From Flavobacteriales bacterium (GTDB lineage: Bacteria; Bacteroidota; Bacteroidia; UBA10329): a DNA stretch of 46,353 bases. Shown here piece after piece: positions 24,646 through 30,736 of this stretch. Both the position numbers and the translations under genes were made by a program. The notes under the pieces are model-generated. The model saw only the letters and a program-made list of their open reading frames with translations. It had not been told where the DNA came from and searched no databases. How positions within the stretch are numbered: position 1 is the stretch's first letter; each line of letters starts with the position of its first letter. Where the stretch lies: positions 1 through 46,353 of the forward strand of contig JAGYJL010000013.1 in assembly GCA_018402015.1 (NCBI GenBank), given 5' to 3'.

Positions 24646-25590
24646 ATGGCAGAAGAGAAACCAAAATTTGATGAGCTTTTTGAGAAGATTTACACTTACC
24701 CTGACCCTGGCCTGGACGACAGGTTAGGAAGGCTTGTAGGAGTGGACATGCAAAAAGAGCGGTTAAGTAAAATGCTAGGCCTTCTTGTAAACTCTAACGG
24801 AATCAACGACTGGGTTAAAAAGTACCATGAAGGAGCTGAAACTGCTTTAAATTATGTTTTAAGCAGACCGCCACTTGTAGTGTTAGAAGGTGATGTTGGC
24901 TCAGGTAAGTCTGAATTAGCAACAACTATCGGTGGTTTGGTAGCAAGGCAGGAAAAGATTTCAGTTGAATTGTTTCCACTTAGTCTTTCTACTAGGGGGC
25001 AAGGAAGAGTTGGACAGATGACACAACTTATTTCCGCAGCCTTTGACTATACCGTAGCAAGAGCTGAAAAGCTAAAAGGCTCATCAGATAAAGTTCATGG
25101 GGCTGTGATTCTACTTGTTGATGAAGCTGATGCACTAACTCAGTCTAGAGAAAGCGCTCAAATGCACCATGAGGATAGAGCTGGAGTTAACGCGTTCATA
25201 AGGGGAATCGACCGTATTGCGAATGGGAAGCTTCCCGCAGCTGTAATCATGTGTACGAATAGACTTAGTGCACTTGACCCAGCGGTTAAGAGGAGGGCAG
25301 CTGATATTTTGAAATTCGGTCGGCCAGATTCGGATCAGCGAAAAGCACTATTAGAAACCAGTCTAATTGAATTAGGCTTAAGTAGAGACAACATTAACGA
25401 AGTTATTGAAGCTACAGGGCCGAATGATGGCCGAGATTATGGCTTTACGTATTCGGATTTAACCCAAAGGTTATTACCCTCAATAATATTGGATGCCTAT
25501 CCTGACCAAGCGGTAACGGGCATTCGAGCAATAGAAATTGCAAATCAAATAAACCCTACACCACCGTTTCAAGACTCAAGTAATGGCTAA
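24646..25590 (+). CDS. cap6: TRIP13/Pch2-like AAA+ ATPase of CBASS (Cap6)
   Basis: 314 residues from ATG 24646 (a GTG lies one codon upstream). Walker A is GDVGSGKS (residues 82-89), Walker B is ILLVDEAD (155-162, with Asp159 and Glu160), and the sensor and arginine-finger region is seen as CTNRLSALDPAVKRRAADI. Its size and the HORMA gene beside it mark it as the Trip13-type remodeller that disassembles the active HORMA-CD-NTase complex and keeps the system off. The stop overlaps the start of nucC by 8 bp, showing translational coupling. Confidence 0.95.
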   Translation: MAEEKPKFDELFEKIYTYPDPGLDDRLGRLVGVDMQKERLSKMLGLLVNSNGINDWVKKYHEGAETALNYVLSRPPLVVLEGDVGSGKSELATTIGGLVARQEKISVELFPLSLSTRGQGRVGQMTQLISAAFDYTVARAEKLKGSSDKVHGAVILLVDEADALTQSRESAQMHHEDRAGVNAFIRGIDRIANGKLPAAVIMCTNRLSALDPAVKRRAADILKFGRPDSDQRKALLETSLIELGLSRDNINEVIEATGPNDGRDYGFTYSDLTQRLLPSIILDAYPDQAVTGIRAIEIANQINPTPPFQDSSNG

Positions 25591-26419
25591 TTCTGTTGAC
25601 TTAAACGAATTGTTTGCTGGCCTCCAAAACCAAATGGAGGCTCAACTAAACACAAACCGATCCACCATATCCCATCCAGGGACTAAAGGTGATTCATTAG
25701 AAAATGTTTGGATAGAATGGTTACGGGAATACCTTCCGAACAGATATTGTGTTGACAAGGCGATTGTTGTGGATTGCGAAGGCCAATTAAGTGATCAAAT
25801 GGACTTGGTCATTTATGATCAGCAGTATACCCCATTTGTGTTTAGTCAAAATGGAGTGAAGTACATACCTGCTGAAGGTGTTTATGCGGTATTTGAGGTT
25901 AAGCCTGACCTTGAAGGAAGTGTAACTGTAAGAAAGGAAAGCATTTCCTACATCGAGTACGCTGGTAGAAAAGTTGAAAGTGTTCGAAAACTAAAACGCA
26001 CATCAACCTTCATCGTTGATAGAGGAGATCCAAAAGCCGCTCGACCATTGACCAAAATTATCGGAGGTATATTGACTAGCGTTAACTCCTACGCCAAATC
26101 AGAAACCATTGAAAATCATTTGAAGGGGCTTAGCGGATTGAAATCTATTGACATGGGGTGTATAGTTGAACATGGTGGGTTTTATATTGAGTATACGGGA
26201 AAGGAAGATTTAGCAATTACTGATTTGAACGATAGAATTACTGACTATTACAATAAGCGTTCGTACGTAAAACTCGTCATGAACGACCGAGATAAATCGT
26301 TGATTGCGTTCTTTCTACAACTTTCACGTTATCTGCAGCAATCAATTGGAACTGTGGCTGCTATCGACTTTGAAGCGTATGCAGATAAGATTGGGGTTAC
26401 GATTGACAAGGAGATTTAG
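25583..26419 (+). CDS. nucC: CBASS effector endonuclease NucC
   Basis: 278 residues. It matches NucC closely over the first 110 residues: SHPGTKGDSLENVW, LREYLPNRYCVDKAIVVD, then the PD-(D/E)xK core with Glu40, Asp74 (DQMDLVIYD), Glu105 and Lys107 (YAVFEVK). NucC is a double-strand DNase that assembles from trimers to hexamers on binding cyclic tri-adenylate and degrades host DNA. The central and C-terminal parts are about 35 residues longer than the about 241-residue Escherichia coli NucC, with an inserted segment around KEDLAITDLNDRITDYYNKRSY. The conserved end VAAIDFEAYADK is present. It overlaps the ATPase gene by 8 bp. Confidence 0.95.
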   Translation: MANSVDLNELFAGLQNQMEAQLNTNRSTISHPGTKGDSLENVWIEWLREYLPNRYCVDKAIVVDCEGQLSDQMDLVIYDQQYTPFVFSQNGVKYIPAEGVYAVFEVKPDLEGSVTVRKESISYIEYAGRKVESVRKLKRTSTFIVDRGDPKAARPLTKIIGGILTSVNSYAKSETIENHLKGLSGLKSIDMGCIVEHGGFYIEYTGKEDLAITDLNDRITDYYNKRSYVKLVMNDRDKSLIAFFLQLSRYLQQSIGTVAAIDFEAYADKIGVTIDKEI

Positions 26420-26422
26420 ATT

Positions 26423-26522
26423 TCCCCGCTCGAACGCGTCTATGACGCGTTCGTTAGCAATTCAAGCAAACAAGCCTCTACTAGCTGAGGCTGCCACAGT
26501 TGCCAGAGTACACTGTACACAC
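26423..26522. repeat. Dispersed repeat R1, left copy
   Basis: It begins TCCCCGCTCG, has a perfect 10-bp hairpin (CGAACGCGTC, TAT, GACGCGTTCG), and ends with AGCTGAGGCTGCCACAGTT ... CTGTACACAC. A second copy in the same orientation lies at 29210-29404. The hairpin follows nucC but has no T-tract. Confidence 0.75.
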
Positions 26523-26692
26523 TCAAAACTCTGAGCTCGCTGCAGAATGCCGTGGCTGAACGCCCCTGAAAGCAGTTCTGGATGAATGGTGATGTCGAAA
26601 CGCATTTGCCTGCAAAGCTTATGCATTGGGTAATGCACGAACTTCTAAACCATCTGATTAGTTAGTAATATTGATTCTTACAAATCAGAACA

Positions 26693-28009
26693 ATGACAGT
26701 TGATCAATCGGTAAAACTTCACGCTTACTACTACTTCTATGGACTTGGGCTTAATGTGACCGCAATCAAAAACGAATGGACTGATTACAACAAAGAGAGA
26801 GGAGACAAGCTAAAGTCGCCTTATTGTAAACCTGTTCTAAACCATTGGCCTGTAATTGATGTAGATAATTTTAATGATAGTAAGCTTGCGTTCAATAGTT
26901 TGGATTGGGATAATTCTGTGGGAGTTGGATTAATGTTGGGTAGGATTGATGCTATTGACTTTGATGGATGTATAAGTTTTGAATTAATAGTTGAAGTTCT
27001 TAAAACGCTTAACCTACCAGCTGATTATGAATGGTTAGTTCGGTCTGGAAGTGGAAAGGGTTATCATATTCTTTTTAATGCTGAGAACGATATTATATGT
27101 AGCCATTGGAATGCAACTTACTTTCCTAATCAGGATTACATAGACAGATTTGAGAGGTTTGAGTTAAGAGTATGGGATCATTTGGTGTTACCACCGTCAT
27201 TACACAAAAGTGGTAGAAGGTATGAGTTTTGTAGTGGTCGGTTGCCATCGACTCTTCCTGTTGAAATTGCGAGACAGTCCTTATTAGATTTCGTGCATAA
27301 GTTCAGTGATCAAAAAGTACAATTTGTGGACATGAGCACGGCTGGAGTCGGTATTAGGGCAAGTACTGCCACACATCCGCAAACATTGGTGATTGACGTT
27401 GAAACAAATGGTTTGCCTATTGACAGAGAGGGGGATATTGATGATTTAGATAATTGGCCACGAGTATTGCAAGTCGCTTGGGTTGTGCTCAATGCCAACG
27501 GCTCGGTTTCTCAAAAACGTATGTATTTCATAAATCATGTGGATTTGAACATCAACGAAGATGTGTGTAACCTAACATCAATTGATGACCTTGTATTGAA
27601 AAATCATGGAGTTCCTATTGAATTCGCTCTCCGTCAATTAAACGAAGATGCGATTGGCAGTTCAAGAATTGTGGCGCACAATCTGGACTTTGATATGAAG
27701 GTAATTAGTGCAGAATTCAACCGGCTTTCAATTAATAATGATTTAGAGCGGAAAAAGAAATTTTGCACAATGAAGGAGTCGGTTGATTTGTGTCGTATTC
27801 CAAGCTCTTATGGCTATAAATTCCCAAAACTTGAAGAGTTGTACTATCACCTGTTCAATAATTCGATTAAACAAAATCACCGCGCGGATGCTGATGTAAC
27901 GATGACGGCCAAGTGTTACATGCGCATGAATGACATTGAAATACCTGTCAGAATGCTGGACCCTAACGATGACCAGATTCTTGATTCTGACGATGATCTG
28001 CCTTTCTAG
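26693..28009 (+). CDS. Prim-Pol (AEP) domain fused to a DEDDh 3'-5' exonuclease
   Basis: 438 residues. Residues about 40-200 form an archaeo-eukaryotic primase-type Prim-Pol domain: LMLGRIDAIDFDG with the metal-binding Asp89 and Asp91, SGSGKGYHILF with His125, and LVLPPSLHKSGRRYEF, the PPS-type motif of bifunctional primase-polymerases. Residues about 230-415 are a DnaQ-like exonuclease: VIDVETNG (Asp235, Glu237), VAHNLDFDM (Asp332/Asp334) and HRADADVTM (His396, Asp401), a complete DEDDh set. No helicase is attached or adjacent. It is AT-rich, lies 273 bp after nucC, and may act in phage DNA turnover, repair or as a remnant of a mobile replicon. The exact task is unknown. Confidence 0.8.
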   Translation: MTVDQSVKLHAYYYFYGLGLNVTAIKNEWTDYNKERGDKLKSPYCKPVLNHWPVIDVDNFNDSKLAFNSLDWDNSVGVGLMLGRIDAIDFDGCISFELIVEVLKTLNLPADYEWLVRSGSGKGYHILFNAENDIICSHWNATYFPNQDYIDRFERFELRVWDHLVLPPSLHKSGRRYEFCSGRLPSTLPVEIARQSLLDFVHKFSDQKVQFVDMSTAGVGIRASTATHPQTLVIDVETNGLPIDREGDIDDLDNWPRVLQVAWVVLNANGSVSQKRMYFINHVDLNINEDVCNLTSIDDLVLKNHGVPIEFALRQLNEDAIGSSRIVAHNLDFDMKVISAEFNRLSINNDLERKKKFCTMKESVDLCRIPSSYGYKFPKLEELYYHLFNNSIKQNHRADADVTMTAKCYMRMNDIEIPVRMLDPNDDQILDSDDDLPF

Positions 28010-28065
28010 TAATCGATAAATCGCGCCAGCGTGGTTACGGAACTACTGAAATGAAACTGTATTAA

Positions 28066-28458
28066 TCATTTGCCGATTAACCATTGCCAAAGCATGGTGA
28101 TTTCTTCCATCCTAACGGCAAAGAGATAGGAGATTATTGAGGTCGGAACTGCACCTAAATACCACTTCCAATGTTTTTGAACATGGGTATCACCAAACAT
28201 CGCTTTTAATTTAGTTCGTTGTAAAAAGGTGAGGTTCGAGTAAACTGACCATTGTTGTTTATCCCCGTACTTGAAAATAGTATTGAATCTACCTGTAGAA
28301 AGGGTTTGAATATGTTGACCAATCTCATACTCAAACTTGTACGCATCACCAGTTAAAAACCTGTTGTCTTTGTCTAAAGGAATAATGTGTTTATCTGTCA
28401 CAATTGCATTTATGGTTACGCCCTTATCAGGAACAAACAAATTGGCATTAATTTTCAT
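28066..28458 (-). CDS. Hypothetical protein with C-terminal membrane helix
   Basis: 130 residues that I do not recognise. The N-terminal 80 residues look beta-rich (FVPDKGVTINAIVTDKHIIPL, FEYEIGQHIQ, FNTIFKYGDKQQWSVYSN). A hydrophobic segment lies near residues 100-118 (KWYLGAVPTSIISYLFAV), and the end is WLWLIGK-like (WQWLIGK). It runs opposite to and converges on the Prim-Pol gene, and precedes no gene with shared function. It is AT-rich like its neighbours. Confidence 0.5.
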   Translation of the reverse strand: MKINANLFVPDKGVTINAIVTDKHIIPLDKDNRFLTGDAYKFEYEIGQHIQTLSTGRFNTIFKYGDKQQWSVYSNLTFLQRTKLKAMFGDTHVQKHWKWYLGAVPTSIISYLFAVRMEEITMLWQWLIGK

Positions 28459-28519
28459 TTAGAGCAGATTTCTTCTGGGATTAATGCGATTCGATCGTGA
28501 ACATCCAATTCTAACGGGG

Positions 28520-29134
28520 TTATTCAACATCATCCAAATCATCCAGTTCAACCGAATCGTCCAAAGGGTTCAGACGAGTGGATATTGATGAACGATCGGT
28601 GTTCGCTGTATTGGAATTGAAGTTGCCTTTGGCGTAATTTTCAGTAGGTTTTCCTGTAACCTGAGCAAATGCTTCATGGAACGACATTCCGGTCTTGGTC
28701 AATTCAGAAACCTTGTGTCCCACCCTTTCGTACTCAAACTGGGTTTTGGTGTTGGTCAGATTGTTGCAGAACTGAATGCGCTTGATGGTGCCATTTTCGA
28801 TACCCACCCGCAGCCCTGTGGTGCTATTCTCTCCTAAAGACTTGGCTCTTCTCGGAAATTCACCCTTGTTGAAAAGAACCACAGGGCAACCAATATCGCA
28901 GAATAGACACTGGTCGTAATCCACGCTCACAATAGGTGTCTGTTTCAGTCTTGGTTTTATCCAATGTAAAAACGTTGATCTGTCAGATGCAATGGTTTCA
29001 AGAGCGTCATCCTGAACATCAAACTTGCCAGTATCGCTAAGTATCTGTTCAAGTTTCTGAAAGTCAACGGTTTTGAAGGCATCTACAAAGCTTTCTAAAA
29101 GCTCTTGTTCGGATAAAGCACAGGTTTTCTTCAT
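28520..29134 (-). CDS. Hypothetical protein with Cys cluster and acidic tail
   Basis: 204 residues. Residues 1-60 (SEQELLESFVDAFKTVDFQKLEQIL) resemble the NTF2/SnoaL-like helix-cone start, followed by FDVQDD. A cysteine cluster C-x2-C-x3-C (Cys76, Cys79, Cys83 in DQCLFCDIGCPV) could bind metal. The C-terminus is acidic and low complexity (DDSVELDDLDDVE). No named family is assigned. It is on the minus strand, 61 bp upstream of the 130-residue gene and possibly in one unit with it. Confidence 0.6.
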   Translation of the reverse strand: MKKTCALSEQELLESFVDAFKTVDFQKLEQILSDTGKFDVQDDALETIASDRSTFLHWIKPRLKQTPIVSVDYDQCLFCDIGCPVVLFNKGEFPRRAKSLGENSTTGLRVGIENGTIKRIQFCNNLTNTKTQFEYERVGHKVSELTKTGMSFHEAFAQVTGKPTENYAKGNFNSNTANTDRSSISTRLNPLDDSVELDDLDDVE

Positions 29135-29209
29135 TCTTACTCGGGTTGGTGATGCAATCTATCTATTCTATTTCACAAATTCCCATGTGCCTTCGTGTTG
29201 TCCTGATAG

Positions 29210-29404
29210 CTCCCCGCTCGGGCGCGTCCAATGTCAATAAGTTAAGAAGGTTTGAGATTGCTTCGTACCTCGCAATGACGCTCCGAGAACCGTCATTGCG
29301 AGCGAGGAACGAGCGTGGCAATCTCCTTGCTAGGTGTTTGTGCCTTAACTTGATGACATTGAGCTAAGGCTGCCACAGTTCATTGAACAGTCCTCTGTAC
29401 ACAC
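29210..29404. repeat. Dispersed repeat R1, right copy, interrupted
   Basis: Left part TCCCCGCTCGGGCGCGTCCA starts at 29210. The right part AGCTAAGGCTGCCACAGTT ... CTGTACACAC starts at 29362 and ends at 29404. Both match the copy at 26423-26522 in the same orientation. The two parts are separated by the palindromic element at 29229-29361. Confidence 0.7.
29229..29361. mobile_element. MITE-like palindromic element inserted in R1
   Basis: Imperfect terminal inverted repeats CAATGTCAATAAGTTAAG and (reverse strand) CAATGTCATCAAGTTAAG surround an inner inverted pair: GAGATTGC...CCTCGCAATGACG at 29254-29280 facing CGTCATTGCGAGCGAGG...GCAATCTC at 29291-29325. There is no transposase. The whole 133 bp can fold as one cruciform. 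Confidence 0.6.
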
Positions 29405-29412
29405 GAACCCCC

Positions 29413-29706
29413 TCATTTCCCGTCATAAAGTCCGCGTGTCAATCCATAAGTTGTTCCGTTCCTTCTGGGCTTCGTTCGTGCCGGCACATGTGTGCCTCGT
29501 GTCGCCTCATAGGCGGCTCGTGTCAAGCAATAATTCCCTCTTAAGGCGTCCTATTCGCCTCGTGTCGGCTCATATCCTGTTCGTGGCAGCCAATACGCTA
29601 TCCGTGTCCACTCTTATAGAGTTCATGTGGTCTCATATTTCCCTCGTGCCGCGTCATATTCGCCTCGTTTCCTGTCATAAAGTCCTCGTGTCAACCACCA
29701 CCTTAC
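29413..29706. repeat. 21-nt-period degenerate tandem array (array B, 14 units)
   Basis: Fourteen units of exactly 21 nt, starting at 29413 and stepping without indels to 29686. Consensus: TCGTGTC, three variable bases, TCATA, then variable bases usually ending CC. Units 1 (29413) and 13 (29665) are nearly identical, although 12 units apart. CATA and a 7-nt block six bases later recur at fixed offset; the same layout is seen in the reverse complement of array A at 1196-1405. Heptapeptide-like translations exist but no coding evidence. Confidence 0.85.
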
Positions 29707-29714
29707 CACGTTCC

Positions 29715-29852
29715 CGTCATTGCGAGCGAGGCGTTCCCTGAGGTACTCGAAGGGAGAGCGTGGCAATCTCCTGAGGTACTCGAAGGGAGAGCGTGCCAAA
29801 CTCACGCAGCCCCCAAACAGATTGCTTCAGTCATACTTCCTTCGCAATGACG
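29715..29852. repeat. Second CGTCATTGCG palindromic element with nested hairpin repeats
   Basis: It starts CGTCATTGCGAGCGAGG and ends CGCAATGACG, with GGCAATCTC and AGATTGC inside as in the element at 29229-29361. Two CTGAGGTACTCGAAGGG units (29736-29754 and about 29770-29787) are inserted, so one repeat family has invaded another. Confidence 0.65.
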
Positions 29853-29880
29853 TTACCAACCTGACACGTCCTTACGCCTC

Positions 29881-30573
29881 TTAGGCAGTAATGCCCGCCA
29901 GAATAGACTCGAACATGGCCTTACCGTCCAAGTTGCCTAGGTTGGCATCTGCGGCACGCTCTGGGTGTGGCATCATGCCAAATACATTTCTGCCCTTGTT
30001 GGTTACACCCGCAATGTTGTCTGTAGCGCCATTCGGGTTAGAGGCTTCGTCCAAGGTTCCGTCCTTATCGCAATAGCGGAAAAGCACTTGCTTGTTGGCC
30101 TCTAGCTCTGCCAAGGTAGCGGCATCGGCATAGAACCTTCCCTCACCATGCGCAATAGGAATTTTAAGTGCCGAACCCGGCTTTATCCGATTGGTTACCA
30201 AAGAATCGTCAGTCTCGCAACGGATATACACGTTCTTGCAGATGAATTTCTGGTTGTTGTTGTGCAAAAGCGCTCCGGGCAGTAGTCCTGCCTCGCACAA
30301 TACCTGAAAACCGTTGCATACACCGAACACATAGCCACCGTTGTTGGCAAATTCGATCACTTCTTTCATAATGGGCGAGAAACGGGCTATGGCTCCCGAG
30401 CGTAGGTAATCTCCAAAGGAGAAACCACCCGGTAGCACCACAAAATCCACACCCTGTAGGTCGTGGTCCTTATGCCAAAGTTCTACCACTTCCTGTTTCA
30501 TGATGTTCCGCAGAACATAGATCATATCCTGATCGCAGTTAGAACCAGGGAAAACAACAACACCGAATTTCAT
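29881..30573 (-). CDS. purQ: Phosphoribosylformylglycinamidine synthase subunit PurQ
   Basis: 230 residues from ATG at 30573. A longer open frame upstream has no suitable start and runs through the repeats. PurQ is the class I glutaminase subunit of the small-subunit FGAM synthase and supplies ammonia to PurL. Signatures are MKFGVVVFPGSNCDQD, VLPGGFSFGDYLRSGAIA, the nucleophile Cys in FGVCNGFQVLC, IAHGEGRFY and MMPHPERA, giving the Cys-His-Glu triad. PurL and PurS are not in the window. A -7 element (30592-30599) lies just upstream. Confidence 0.95.
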   Translation of the reverse strand: MKFGVVVFPGSNCDQDMIYVLRNIMKQEVVELWHKDHDLQGVDFVVLPGGFSFGDYLRSGAIARFSPIMKEVIEFANNGGYVFGVCNGFQVLCEAGLLPGALLHNNNQKFICKNVYIRCETDDSLVTNRIKPGSALKIPIAHGEGRFYADAATLAELEANKQVLFRYCDKDGTLDEASNPNGATDNIAGVTNKGRNVFGMMPHPERAADANLGNLDGKAMFESILAGITA

Positions 30574-30591
30574 AGCCAATATCTTTGTGGG

Positions 30592-30599
30592 CAAAATTA
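30592..30599 (-). promoter_or_regulatory. Bacteroidota -7 element for purQ
   Basis: TAATTTTG on the minus strand matches TAnnTTTG, 18 bp before the start codon. No clear -33 is found. Confidence 0.45.
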
Positions 30600-30654
30600 G
30601 GCGTTTCGTTTCCTTGTTCCCGTCTACAGAAAGGTATTTTTGAATCGTTTTAAA

Positions 30655-30722
30655 CAGTCGATGGTCCACAGACCATAGTCGACAGAATTCATTCACCACT
30701 GTGGGCTGTGGACCATGGACTG
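30655..30722. repeat. Long inverted repeat between purQ and the GH1 gene
   Basis: 17-bp arms CAGTCGATGGTCCACAG and CTGTGGACCATGGACTG with one mismatch, 34 bp apart, with smaller nested CCACAG/CTGTGG pairs. It lies between divergent genes and may form a cruciform. It resembles decayed REP-type sequence more than an operator. Confidence 0.65.
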
Positions 30723-30736
30723 AACGCTATCAAAAA

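Larger units (their letters stand above)
29135..29880. other. 746-bp repeat-only intergenic region
   Basis: No supported gene. From left to right it holds the right R1 copy split by a palindromic element (29210-29404), the 14-unit 21-nt array (29413-29706) and a second palindromic element invaded by CCCTGAG/CGAAGGG units (29715-29852). Confidence 0.8.

Noticed and set aside
26431-26453. Terminator of the CBASS operon
   Set aside because: The R1 hairpin is perfect but has no T-tract and recurs elsewhere as part of R1, so it is not evidence of a terminator.
26423-26522. Integron attC site
   Set aside because: The hairpin and GTTAGC resemble attC loosely, but the core-site bases and arm layout do not fit, and there is no integrase.
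26304-26534. Extra plus-strand gene at the end of nucC
   Set aside because: It overlaps nucC and then runs through the R1 hairpin; composition is not coding-like.
29436-29741. 101-residue open frame over array B
   Set aside because: It is an artefact of the 21-nt period, with no coding evidence and no start context.
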